Below are positions 18,393 through 29,577 of a stretch of 64,000 nt of DNA, piece by piece. Source of the stretch: Eutreptiella sp. 'Long Island Sound 2002' (Eukaryota > Euglenozoa > Euglenophyceae > Eutreptiales > Eutreptiaceae); NCBI GenBank assembly GCA_964036045.1, contig OZ038389.1, positions 43,833,119 through 43,897,118 of the forward strand. Reading direction: 5' to 3'. A program made the position numbers and the translations under genes. Every line of letters starts with the position of its first letter. The first letter of the stretch is position 1. The notes beneath the pieces are model-generated. The model ran no database searches. It was not told where the DNA came from and was given only the letters and a program-made list of their open reading frames with translations.

Positions 18393-19590
18393 CTGCCGGA
18401 GGCTCCGAACACCCCCTGGGCTCGGCTCCCCGTCCCCCCCAGGCCGGTGCGCCCGGTTCTCCGAAGAAGATGGCCCCCCATTGGCCTGGCAGGAGACTCC
18501 GAACACCCCCTGGGCAGGACTCCCCGTCCCCCCCGGGCCGGTGCGCCCGGTTCTCTGAAGAAGATGGCCCCCCACTGGCCTTGCAGGAGACTCCGAACAC
18601 CCCCTGGGCAGGACTCCCCGTCCCCCCCAGGCCGGTGCGCCCGGTTCTCTGAAGAAGATTGGCCCCCCATTGGCTCTGGCAGGAGGCTCCGAACACCCCC
18701 TGGGCAGGACTCCCCGTCTCCCCCGGGCCGGTGCGCCCGGTTCTCTGAAGAAGATGGCCCCCCACTGGCCTTGCAGGAGACTCCGAACACCCCCTGGGCA
18801 AGACTCCCCGTCCCCCCCGGGCCGGTGCGCCCGGTTCTCTGAAGAAGATGGCCCCCCATTGGCCTGGCACGAGACTCCGAACACCCCCTGGGCAGGACTC
18901 CCCGTCCCCCCCGGGCCGGTGCGCCCGGTTCTCTGAAGAAGATGGCCCCCCACCGGCCTTGCAGGAGACTCCGAACACCCCCTAGGCAGGACTCCCCGTC
19001 CCCCCCAGGCCGGTGCGCCCGGTTCTCTGAAGAAGATGGCCCCCCATTGCCCTGGCAGGAGGCTTCGAACACCCCCTGGGCAGGACTCCCCGTCCCCCCC
19101 GGGCCGGTGCGCCCGGTTCTCTGAAGAAGATGGCCCCCCATTGGCCTGGCAGGAGACTCCGAACACCCCCTGGGCAGGACTCCCCGTCCCCCCCGGGCCG
19201 GTGCGCCCGGTTCTCTGAAGAAGGTGGCCCCCCATTGGCCTGGCAGGAGGCTCCGAACACCCCCTGGGCAGGACTCCCCGTCCCCCCCAGGCCGGTGCGC
19301 CCGGTTCTCTGAAGAAGATGGCCCCCCATTGCCCCTGGCAGGAGGCTCCGAACACCCCCTGGGCAGGACTCCCCGTCCCCCCCGGGCCGGTGCGCCCGGC
19401 TCTCTGAAGAAGATGGCCCCCCATTGGCCTGGCAGGAGGCTCCGAACACCCCCTGGGCAGGACTCCCCGTCCCCCCCAGGCCGGTGCGCCCGGTTCTCTG
19501 AGGAAGGTGGCCCCCCATTGGCCTGGCAGGAGGCTCCGAACACCCCCTGGGCTGGGCTCCCCGTCCCCCCCAGGCCGGTGCGCCCGGTTC
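18393..19590. repeat. 94-bp minisatellite array, about 12.7 copies
   Basis: The unit carries CCGAACACCCCCTGGGCAGG, CCGGTGCGCCCGGTTCTC and GAAGAAGATGGCCCCCCA. Copies differ by a few substitutions and occasional 1-bp indels. The same unit precedes LINE copy 1 at 1638-1860. The lack of stops leaves several frames open, which is not evidence of a protein. Confidence 0.9.
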
Positions 19591-21674
19591 TACGTCCCCA
19601 CGGGCCCTGCAGGGCGCTCCGACCACCCCCTGGGCAGGACTCCCCATCCCCCCAGGCCGGTGGGCCCGGTTGTCCATCCCCGCAGGCCCTGCAGGAAACT
19701 CCGACCACCCCCTGGGCAGGACTCCCCATCCCCCCAGGCCGGTGTGCCCGGTTCTACGTCCCCACAGGCCCTGCAGGACGCTCCGACCACCCCCTGGGCA
19801 GGACTCCCCATCCCCCCAGGCCGGTGGGCCCGGTTGTCCATCCCCGCAGGCCCTGCAGGAAACTCCGACCACCCCCTGGGCAGGACTCCCCATCCCCCCA
19901 GGCCGGTGTGCCCGGTTCTACGTCCCCACAGGCCCTGCAGGACGCTCCGACCACCCCCTGGGCAGGACTCCCCATCCCCCCAGGCCGGTGGGCCCGGTTG
20001 TCCATCCCCGCAGGCCCTGCAGGAAACTCCGACCACCCCCTGGGCTGGACTCCCCATCCCCCCAGGCCGGTGTGCCCGGTTCTACGTCCCCACAGGCCCT
20101 GCAGGACGCTCCGACCACCCCCTGGGCAGGACTCCCCATCCCCCCAGGCCAGTGGGCCCGGTTGTCCATCCCCGCAGGCCCTGCAAGAAACTCCGCCCAC
20201 CCCCTGGGCTGGATTCCCCATCCCCCCAGGCCAGTGTGCCCGGTTCTACGTCCCCACAGGCCCTGCAGGACGCTCCGACCACCCCCTGGGCAGGACTCCC
20301 CATCCCCCCAGGCCGGTGGGCCCGGTTGTCCATCCCCGCAGGCCCTGCAGGAAACTCCGACCACCCCCTGGGCTGGACTCCCCATCCCCCCAGGCCGGTG
20401 TGCCCGGTTCTACGTCCCCACAGGCCCTGCAGGACGCTCCGACCACCCCCTGGGCAGGACTCCCCATCCCCCCAGGCCGGTGGGCCCGGTTGTCCATCCC
20501 CGCAGGCCCTGCAGGAAACTCCAACCACCCCCTGGGCTGGACTCCCCATCCCCCCAGGCCGGTGTGCCCGGTTCTGCGTCCCCACAGGCCCTGCAGGACG
20601 CTCCGCCCACCCCCTGGGCATGACTCCCCATCCCCCCAGGCCGGTGTGCCCGGTTCTACGTCCCCACAGGCCCTGCAGGACGCTCCGACCACCCCCTGGG
20701 CAGGACTCCCCATCCCCCCAGGCCGGTGTGCCCGGTTGTCCATCCCCGCAGACCCTGCAGGAAACTCCGACCACCCCCTGGGCTGGACTTTCCATCCCCC
20801 CAGGCCGGTGCCCCCGGTTCTACGTCCCCACAGGCCCTACAGGACGCTCCGACCACCCCCTGGGCAGGACTCCCCATCCCCCCAGGCCGGTGGGCCCGAT
20901 TGTCCATCCCCACAGGCCCAGCAAGACACTCCGACCACCCCCTGGGCAGGACTCCTCATCCCCCCGGGCCGGTGTACCCGATTCTACCTCCCCACAGGCC
21001 CTGCAGGACACTCCGACCACCCCCTGGGCAGGACTCCCCATCCCCCCAGGCCGGTTGGCCCGGTTGTCCATCCCCGCAGGCCCTGCAGGAAACTCCGACC
21101 ACCCCCTGGGCTGGACTCCCCATCCCCCCAGGCCGGTGTGCCCGGTTCTACGTCCCCACAGGCCCTGCAGGACGCTCCGACCACCCCCTGGGCAGGACTC
21201 CCCATCCCCCCAGGCCGGTGTGCCCGGTTGTCCATCCCCGCAGACCCTGCAGGAAACTCCGACCACCCCCTGGGCTGGACTCCCCATCCCCCCAGGCCGG
21301 TGTGCCCGGTTCTACGTCCCCACAGGCCCTGCAGGACGCTCCGACCACCCCCTGGGCAGGACTCCCCATCCCCCCAGGCCGGTGGGCCCGGTTGTCCATC
21401 CCCGCAAGCCCTGCAGGAAACTCCGACCACCCCCTGGGCTGGACTCCCCATCCCCCCAGGCCGGTGTGCCCGGTTCTACGTCCCCACAGGCCCTGCAGGA
21501 CGCTCCGACCACCCCCTGGGCAGGACTCCCCATCCCCCCAGGCCGGTGGGCCCGATTGTCCAACCCCACAGGCCCAGCAAGACACTCCGACCACCCCCTG
21601 GGCAGGACTCCTCATCCCCCCGGGCCGGTGTACCCGATTCTACCTCCCCACAGGCCCTGCAGGACACTCCGACC
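19591..21674. repeat. 82-bp satellite organised as 164-bp dimers, about 25 monomers
   Basis: Two alternating 82-bp monomer types can be told apart. One has GTGTGCCCGGTTCTACGTCC and GGACGCTCC; the other has GTGGGCCCGGTTGTCCATCC and GAAACTCC. They alternate to give a 164-bp higher-order unit. The monomer aligns with the 94-bp unit (shared CACCCCCTGGGCAGGACTCC and AGGCCGGTG) with 12 bp lost in the variable part. The two arrays adjoin, so the 82-bp family appears to derive from the 94-bp one. Confidence 0.9.
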
Positions 21675-24600
21675 ACTGACCGCTGCCCACTGCCCCCAGG
21701 CAGTGAGGCGGTGCGTTGCAAGAGTTCCACTGCCCACTGCCCCCAGCCAGTGAGGCAGTGCATTGCAGGAGTTGCACTGCCCACCGCCCCAGGGCAGTGA
21801 GGCAATGCATTGCAGGGGTTGCACTGCCCACTGCCCCCAGGCAGTGAGGCAGTGCATTGCAGGTGTTGCACTGTCCACCGCCCCCAGGCGGTGAGGCAGT
21901 GCATTGCAGGTGTTGCACTGCCCACTGCCCCCAGGCAGTGAGGCAGTGCATTGCAGGAGTTGCACTGCCCACTGCTTCCAGGCAGTGAGGTAATGCATTG
22001 CAGGGGTTGCACTGTCCACTGCCCCCAGGCAGTGGGGCAGTGTATTGCAGGAGTTCCACTGCCCACTGCCCCCAGGCAGTGGGGCAGTGCATTGCAGGAG
22101 TTGCGCTGCCCACTGCTCCCGGGCAGTGAGGCGGTGTATTGCGGGAGTTCCACTGCCCACTGCCCCCAGGCAGTGAGGCAGCGCATTGCAGGAGTTGCAC
22201 TGCCCACTGCCCCCAGGCAGTGGGGCAGAGCATTGCAGGAGTTCCACTGCCCACTGCCCTCAGGCAGTGAGGCAGTGCATTGCATGAGTTGAACTGCCTG
22301 CTGCCCGAGGGCAGTGAGGCAGAGCACTGCAGGAGTTGCTCCCGGGCAGTGAGGCGGTGTATTGCGGGAGTTCCACTGCCCACTGCCCCCAGCCAGTGAG
22401 GCAGTGCATTGCAGGAGCTGCACCGCCCACTGCCCCCAGGCAGTGCGGCAGTGGATTGCAGGAGTGGCACTGCCCACTGCCCCCAGGCAGTGAGGCAGTG
22501 CATTGCAGGAGTTGCACTGCCCACTGCTCCCAGGCAGTCAGGCAGTGCATTGCAGGGGTTCAACTGCCCACTGCCCCCAGGCAGTGGGGCAGTGCATTGC
22601 AGGAGTTGCACTGTCCACTGCCCCCAGACAGTGGGGCAGTGTATTGCAGGAGTTGCACTGCCCGCTGCCCCCAGGCAGCGGGGCAGTGCACTGCAGGAGT
22701 TGCACTGCCTACTGCCCGAGGGCGGTGAGGCAGTGCATTGCAGAAGTTGCACTGCCCACTGCCCCCAGGCAGTGCGGCAGTGTATGGCAGGAGTTGCGCT
22801 GCCCACTGCCCCCAGGCAGTGGGGCAGAGCATTGCAGGAGTTGCACTGCCCCCTGCCCCCAGGCAGTGAGATAGGGCATTGCAGGAGTTGCGCTGCCCAC
22901 TGCCCCCAGGCAGTGGGGCAGAGCATTGCAGGAGTTGCACTGCCCACTGCCCCCAGGCAGTGAGGCAGTGCATTGCAGGAGTTGCACTGCCCACTGCCGC
23001 TGGGCAGTGAGGCAGTGCATTGCAGGAGTTGCGCTGCCCACTGCCCCCAGGCAGTGGGCCAGGGCATTGCAGGAGTTGCACTGGCCACTGCCCCTAGGCA
23101 GTGAGGCAGTCAGTGCATTGCAGGAGCTGCACTGCCCACTGCCCCCAGGCAGTGAGATAGGGCATTGCAGGAGTTGCGCTGCCCCCTGCCCCCAGGCAGT
23201 GGGGCAGAGCATTGCAGGAGTTGCACTGCCCCCTGCCCCCAGGCAGTGAGATAGGGCATTGCGGGAGTTGCGCTGCCCCCTGCCCCCAGGCAGTGGGCCA
23301 GAGCATTCCAGGAATTCCACTGCCCACTGCCCCCAGGCAGTGAGGCAGTGCATTGCAGGAGTTGCACTGCCCACTGCTCCCAGGCAGTGAGGCAGTGCAT
23401 TGCAGGGGTTCAACTGCCCACTGCCCCCAGGCAGTGGGGCAGTGCATCGCAGGAGTTGCACTGTCCACTGCCCCCAGGCAGTGGGGCAGTGTATTGCAGG
23501 AGTTGCACTGCCCGCTGCCCCCAGGCAGCGGGGCAGTGCACTGCAGGAGTTGCACTGCCTACTGCCCGAGGGCAGTGAGGCAGTGCATTGCAGAAGTTGC
23601 ACTGCCCACTGCCCCCAGGCAGTGCGGCAGTGTATGGCAGGAGTTGCGCTGCCCACTGCCCCCAGGCAGTGGGGCAGAGCATTGCAGGAGTTGCACTGCC
23701 CCCTGCCCCCAGGCAGTGAGATAGGGCATTGCAGGAGTTGCGCTGCCCCCTGCCCCCAGGCAGTGGGGCAGAGCATTGCAGGAGTTGCACTGCCCGCTGC
23801 CCCCAGGCAGTGAGGCGGTGCATTGCAGGAGTTGCACTGCCCACTGCTCCCAGGCAGTGAGGCAGTGCATTGCAGGGGCTCAACTGCCCATTGCCCCCAG
23901 GCAGTGCGGCGGTGCATTGCAGGAATTGCACTGGCCACTGCCCCTAGGCAGTGGGGCAGTGTATTGCAGGAGTTGCACTGCCCACTGCCCCCAGGAAGTG
24001 GGGCAGAGCATTGCAGGAGTTGCACTGCCCCCTGCCCCCAGGCAGTGAGATAGGGCATTGCAGGAGTTGCGCTGCCCCCTGCCCCCAGGCAGTGGGGCAG
24101 GGCATTGCAGGAATTCCACTGCCCACTGCCCCCAGGCAGTGAGGCGGTGCATTGCAGGAGTTGCACTGCCTACTGCCCGAGGGCAGTGAGGCAGTGCATT
24201 TCAGGAGTTGCACTGCCCACTGCCCCCAGGCAGTGAGGCAGTGCATTGCAGGAGTTGCGCTGCCCACTGCCCCCAGGCAGTGGGCCAGAGCATTGCAGGA
24301 GTTCCACGGCCCACTGCCCCCAGGCAGTGAGGCAGTGCATTGCAGGAGTTGCACTGCCCACTGCCCCTAGGCAGTGAGGCAGTCAGTGCATTGCAGGAGC
24401 TGCACTGCCAACTGCCCCCAGGCAGTGTGGCAGTGTATTGCAGGAGCTGCACTGCCCACTGCCCCCAGGCAGTGAGATAGGGCATTGCAGGAGTTGCGCT
24501 GCCCCCTGCCCCCAGGCAGTGGGGCAGAGCATTGCAGGAATTCCACTGCCCACTGCCCCTAGGCAGTGAGGCAGTGCATTGCAGGAGTTGCACTGCCCAC

Positions 24601-25905
24601 TGCCCCAAGGCAGTGAGGCAGTGTATTGCAGGAGTTCCACTGCCCTCTGCCCCCAGGCAGTGAGGCAGTGCGTCGCAGGAGTTGCACTGCCCACTGCTCC
24701 CGGGCGGTGAGGCGGTGTACTGCGGGAGTTACAGTGTCCACTGCCCCCAGGCAGTGAGGCAGTGCATTGCAGGAGTTGCACTGTCCACTGCCCCTAGGCA
24801 GTGAGGCAGTCAGTGCATTGCAGGAGCTGCACTGCCCACTGCCCCCAGGCAGTGTAGCAGTGTATTGCAGGAGTTCCACTGCCCACTGCCCCAGGGCAGT
24901 GAGGCAGTGCATTGCAGGAGTTGCACTGCCCACTGCCCCAGGGCAGTGAGGCAGTGCATTGCAGAAGTTGCACTGCCCACTGCCCCCAGGCAGTGAGGCA
25001 GTGCATTGCAGGAGTTGCACTGCCCGCTGCCCCCAGGCAGTGAGGCAGTGCACTGCAGGAGTTCCACTGCCCACTGCCCCAGGGCAGTGAGGCAGTGCAT
25101 TGCAGGAGTTGCACAGCCCACTGCCCCCAGGCAGTGCGGCAGTGTATTGCAGGAGTAGCACTGCCCACTGCCCCCAGGCGGTGAGGCAGTGCATTGCAGG
25201 AGTTGCACTGCCCGCTGCCCCCAGGGCAGTGAGGCAGTGCATTGCAGGAGTTGCACTGCCCGCTGCCCCCAGGGCAGTGAGGCAGTGCATTGCGGGGATT
25301 CGACTGCCCACTGCCCCCAGGCAGTGCGACAGTGTATTGCAGGAGTTCAACTGCCCACTGCCCCCAGGCAGTGGGGCAGTGTGTTGCAGGAGTAGCACTG
25401 CACACTGCCCCCCAGGCAGTGAGGCAGCGCATTGCAGGAGGTCCACTGCCCACTGCCCCCAGGCAGTGGGGCAGTGCGTTGCAGAAGGTCCACTGTCCAC
25501 TGCCCCCAGGCAGTGAGGCAGTGTATTGCGGGAGTTCCACTGCCCACTGCCCCCAGGCAGTGCGGCAGTGTACTGCAGGAGTTCCACCGCCCATTGCCCC
25601 CAGGCAGTGGGGCAGTGTATTGCGGGAGTTGCACTGTCCACTGCCCCCAGGCAGTGAGGCAGTGCATTGCAGGAGATCCACCGCCCCCTGCCCCCGGGCC
25701 GTGGCGCAGTGTGTCGCAGGAGTTCCACTGACCACTGCCCCAGGCACGGCGGCAGTGTATTGCAGGAGATGCCCGGCCCACTGCCCCAAGGCAGGGAGGC
25801 AGAGAATGGCAGGAGTACCACTCCCCACTGCCCTCAGGCAATGCGGCAGTGTGAAGCAGGATTTCCACTGCCCACAGCCCCCAGGCGGCGTGGCAGTGCG
25901 TTACA
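21675..25905. repeat. 47-bp satellite array of hairpin-forming units, about 90 copies
   Basis: The consensus reads TGCATTGCAGGAGTTGCACT followed by GCCCACTGCCCCCAGGCAGT and GAGGCAG. Within each unit GCACTGCC-CACTGCC can pair with GGCAGTG-A-GGCAGTGC to form a 15-bp stem with one bulged A and a CCCA loop. Copies vary by substitution; the right end (after about 25,680) is more diverged. A block of at least 372 bp at 22,503-22,874 recurs almost unchanged at 23,353-23,724. Confidence 0.9.
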
Positions 25906-26060
25906 CTGCCCACTGCCCTCTGCCCACAACAACCGTGCAGCAGGGCACACACAGTGCAGTGTAGTGCACAGCACCAAGCAGAGCGGCACCACACAATAAG
26001 CACTGATGGTGCAGCGCGGCACGCAGGGTGCAGTGGGCCCACGAGACCCTGTGTGACTGC

Positions 26061-26389
26061 GCGCAGGCGTCGGCAAGGCAGTGTCGGCCAAGTGCGAGAG
26101 TGCACTGGTCCGGCTATGCCACAACACACTTACGCACAGCGCGCACACAACACACACAGCCCAGCCCGTTTACCTTTACCCGTGGGTAGACATCCCGGCC
26201 TTTTGCCTTTTGGTAACAGCGCCTTCGGCACACCACACCACACCACACCACACCACACCACACCACACCACACCACACCACACCACACCACACCACACCA
26301 CACCACACCACACCACACCACACCACACCACACCACACCACACCACACCACACCACACCACACCACACCACACCACACCACACCACACC
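26061..26389 (+). mobile_element. SINE-like element, copy D, with long (ACACC)n tail
   Basis: Nearly identical to 1411-1622 over the ~166-bp body, from GCGCAGGCGTCGG to TTCGGCACACC, but with about 160 bp of uninterrupted (ACACC)n (26,229-26,389). A long uniform tail suggests recent insertion. It ends 68 bp before a splice acceptor. Confidence 0.6.
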
Positions 26390-26457
26390 CTGAAGAATAC
26401 CACACACACAATGTGATACTCTAGGCAGGAACTCATGGTTTTGTTTTTCCCTTGCAG

Positions 26458-26928
26458 CTTCAGTCAGCCCTGAACCTACGGTACCTCAGCTTCAGCAGCA
26501 GCCTCTATTTGTACAACCACAGCAGTATCTGGAGCCGGGCCATGTCTGAGGGCGTGTCATTTCCCGTAACCTCTGAGTGGCTGATGCAGCAGATGGAGAT
26601 CGAATGGGCGACATCTGCCACCCTCAAACACTGGCAGTATGTGGTTGCCCCTGTTCCCATGGAGCACCACAACCGCCTTTGGGAAGGCGACGAGCGTGAT
26701 GATGGGCACGAGGGACTGGATCCAGAGTCGTTTGCACGCCTTCCACAAGCGGAGGCTGTGGGGTTGACTGTGGCAGAAGTTGTGGGGCTCCGGCTGTACA
26801 CAGGACCCGGGTATCGGGTCATTAACAATGCCTGCCACGCTCTAATGCATTCCTTTGATGCCACCATCTTCTGCATCACCGCCGGTATCATTAAACTTGC
26901 AAATACGGACGCACCGGCCCCATCGCAG
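26458..26928 (+). CDS. Exon of an ADP-ribosyltransferase-like gene (N-terminal part of the domain)
   Basis: The exon is bounded by a pyrimidine-rich acceptor (TTTTTCCCTTGCAG) and a CAG|GTACCC donor, and reads 157 codons in phase 0 at both ends. Near its end LTVAEVVGLRLYTGPGYRVI matches the pattern LxxEExxALxLYTGPxFxxxN that opens the arginine-type mono-ADP-ribosyltransferase domain. This family transfers ADP-ribose from NAD to proteins. Upstream residues show no domain. The catalytic Arg and Ser-Thr-Ser segments are not in this exon and must lie in missing or unrecognised exons. The 5' exons would be left of the GC-rich repeat block. It could be a relic rather than a working gene. Confidence 0.55.
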
Positions 26929-27059
26929 GTACCCTTCCCCCTTTGCACCTTTCAGATCCATCCCGGCGTGACTCCCTGACGCCCCTGATCTGGGGCGCAT
27001 GAGGGAGGAGGGAGCTTGTGGGAGGCAAAGAGAAAAGGTCTGAAGATTGTAGAAGGGGA

Positions 27060-27232
27060 AGAATGATAGGATGGGTATGGTATGGCACGGTAAGGTATTG
27101 TATGGTGTGGTATTGTATTGTATGGTATGGTATGGTATGGTATGGTGTGGTATGGTATGGTCTGGTATGGTATGGTATGGTGCGGTATGCCATGGTGTGG
27201 TGTGGTGTGTTGTGGTGTGGTATGGAGTGTGT
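27060..27232. repeat. Degenerate (TATGG)n / (TGTGG)n microsatellite
   Basis: Pentamers TATGG and TGTGG, the complements of CCATA and CCACA, fill this tract, with many substitutions. It resembles an aged version of the (ACACC)n repeats in reverse orientation. Confidence 0.8.
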
Positions 27233-28165
27233 GCCGCACGCGCAACAACCACATGTGCGGCGCTCGCATGGGCCGTGTTGGTATATGCATGTTACCGACG
27301 CATGGTGTTGCATTTCGCTGTGTTGCTGCGTCTCGCCGACGCAAACATGCCACACAGCCCAAGTCCAACCAGCTGTCCGTTGTTGTCCTATGACCTGCTG
27401 GCAGGCGGTAGGCAAGCATTACCGCAGGGCATAGCGGCGACCCCCCTCCCCCCACTAGTCCCAATAGCCATGGACAAGTTGCGAACTCAAGGCAACACTC
27501 GGTCGTTGAAGTCGAACTGATTGAGTCTGGCATGAGGTCAGGATCATGCATTTCACAACCTGATGTCATGGCCGTTAGTCCCAACGGGGACCAGAATGGG
27601 CGGGGGCGAGTTGCTTCATGTCCCCAAGGTTTCGCTAGGGCTTGACTCCTGAGCACACGAAATCTTGGGCCCGGGAAAGGGTGTGGGACAGGGCTGGCTT
27701 GCTTGACTGCCAGGTCTGAAGACCCATCACACCGAAGCCATGCCCAGGTGAACCAGGTTCCCTGCCCCACAGCCGGTCGGGTCTGGCTCTGTGGTCACAA
27801 CCTAGCGTGCGGAAGGCCCATTTACCCTTTAAGCATTGAGCAGGTAAAGCATTCAGCGTTGTTATGTTTGTTAAAATGATTTTTTCAGCGACAGGTCTTC
27901 ATTGCCCCTTCAGGTACGGGTGCCCAGTGGTCACCACACCCTTGGGCTTCCGCTCCGGGGGGTCCGGTTCATTTACTGGCTCACTATCCCTCCTTGTTGT
28001 GGGGCATGGGGTGTGGCCAGGGTTTGGAGGGGGATATAGTACTTGAAGATCTTTCATTGGACTACGAAACATACAAGGGGAGGGTGGGAGAGAAGCAACT
28101 GGTACCCCTTTGGCTGGGGAACGCGCAACTTCAGCATCCGAAAAAAGCATTAACCCCATGGAATG

Positions 28166-28407
28166 GTCATGAGGAAACACTTATGATATAGAACAGCCAT
28201 CAAGGGTCACAGGAAACACTTATGATACATAACAACCATCAAGGGTCATGAGGAAACGTGTATGATATAGAACGGCCAACAATTGTCATGAGGAAACAAT
28301 TATGATATAGAACAGCCATCAAGGGTCAGGAGGTCACACCTATGATACAGAATAGCCATCAAGCGTCATGAGGAAGTGCTTATGATATAGAACGGCCATC
28401 AAGGGTG
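28166..28407. repeat. 40-bp tandem repeat, about 6 copies
   Basis: Six TATGATA cores start at 28,182, 28,221, 28,261, 28,301, 28,341 and 28,381. The unit is roughly TATGATATAGAACAGCCATC followed by AAGGGTCATGAGGAAACACT. The constant 40-bp spacing with point differences marks a minisatellite; I see no coding role. Confidence 0.85.
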
Positions 28408-29302
28408 TCGAGTGGGCTTCGCACCCGGCACCCAGCCCATGGGCGTTGCCCGCCGCTGCCACGGGTGCTGCTGGCCACGCACCTGCCAGCGCGGGCGGTT
28501 CCTGCCCCCCTGATGCAGATCCCGAGGTGGCAAGTCCCACGGCAGTAGGAGGCGCACCCAGCCTAACAGTGGCGGAATGCTGGCACCACGTGGCTACAGA
28601 GGAGTGCCCCGGGTTGTGGGCGGCGCGACTGTGCCGGGGATGGGGTACGGATGGAGAGGCCCCACACTCGGTCCTGCAGGAGCTGGTGTTAGTGGTGCAC
28701 GGCCAATAGAGCCGGTGGACCTCATTCTGTTGGGAGGAGACCATGGGCGCGGACAGGAGCCCAAAATAGAGGCGAGGTGCCTCGCATCCCACGCACACGG
28801 TCGCCGAGCGCGACGGGGCCGTCTACGTCCATGGCACCCAGCCATACTATGGAAGCGGTGACGTTCGAGAGTGGGGAGCAGCAACGGCACATCCAACACA
28901 TTCGGTTCAACACGTTGTGTGAGCCGTCCAAGCTCCAGTGGAGGCGCGTGGCAGGGACGGGACATTAGGGGAATCACGCGCCCCCCGTTCGGGAGCCCCT
29001 CTGTAGAGGGGCCCTCAGGCCTCTCCCCACGGTGCGTGAGGCCAGACCGGGCCAGGTACGGTGATGACTGCGCTGGAGGACATGACAATCGAATTGAGGG
29101 ACGCGGAGGGCGAACCGGAGGACGTTGAACCCACGGTGGATGTGGTGGAGCAGGCCTTGGCTGTAGCTCTACCGAGGTGGGGGGCTGTCCCCGCTCAGAC
29201 GACGGCTGGGCCCGCAAAACCGGCCCCGGCAACCTCTGTGGCAATCGCCCCGGGTTCCGCATCTAGCGTAGTGCCGAGTGGTGGTGGGGGCGACAGTATG
29301 GT

Positions 29303-29430
29303 GGGTAGGACTGGGGAGTACTCAGGGTGTGGTGTGGTGTGGTGTGGTGTGGTGTGGTGTGGTGTGGTGTGGTGTGGTGTGGTGTGGTGTGGTATGGTAT
29401 GTTATGGTATGGTATGGTATGGTATGGTGA
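29303..29430 (-). repeat. (ACACC)n-type microsatellite in reverse orientation with shared junction
   Basis: On the minus strand the tract reads (CCACA)n followed by CCCTGAGTACTCCCCAG and CTACCCAC, the same ~28-bp junction that follows the LINE copy 2 tail at 17,069. The plus-strand left part is near-perfect TGTGG; the right part (29,392-29,428) is TATGG. Confidence 0.75.
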
Positions 29431-29577
29431 CCTGCAGTCTACCTGTGGTTTATCCACAGTATACCTGCATTCCTACAGTCTACCTCCACAGACTATCTAC
29501 AGTCTGCCTCCAGTCCACCGTTGAACTCTTCGAAGGCTTAAATGGACTGCCCCTGATCCTACGGCCGCCTCCTGCAG

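Larger units (their letters stand above)
26929..29302. other. Probable intron sequence with repeats; possible unplaced exons
   Basis: No exon can be placed with confidence. It holds a degenerate (TATGG)n tract and a 40-bp tandem repeat (listed separately). Two GC-rich stretches, about 28,400-28,970 and 29,061-29,200, look more coding than their surroundings. The second reads MTALEDMTIELRD and could be part of the ADP-ribosyltransferase gene. Confidence 0.35.

Noticed and set aside
19224-21800. Very long Pro-rich open frames (750-860 codons) on both strands
   Set aside because: They are the 94-bp and 82-bp satellites read in every frame. The periods are not multiples of three and the repeats simply lack stops.
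21476-25828. Cys/His/Gln-rich open frames of 300-485 codons in the 47-bp array
   Set aside because: Stop-free satellite; all frames give repetitive protein, with no start context or domain.
18393-25905. CRISPR-like array
   Set aside because: The repeats are contiguous with no unique spacers, and the DNA is eukaryotic.
1245-26389. (ACACC)n as a telomeric repeat
   Set aside because: The tracts are short, internal, and each follows the same LINE or SINE 3' end, so they are element tails or targets. No standard telomere repeat is seen.
26114-26436. His-Thr-Pro or Val-Val-Trp-Cys-Gly repeat 'proteins' over the ACACC tracts
   Set aside because: A pentamer repeat read in frame; the same artefact appears at every ACACC or TGTGG tract.
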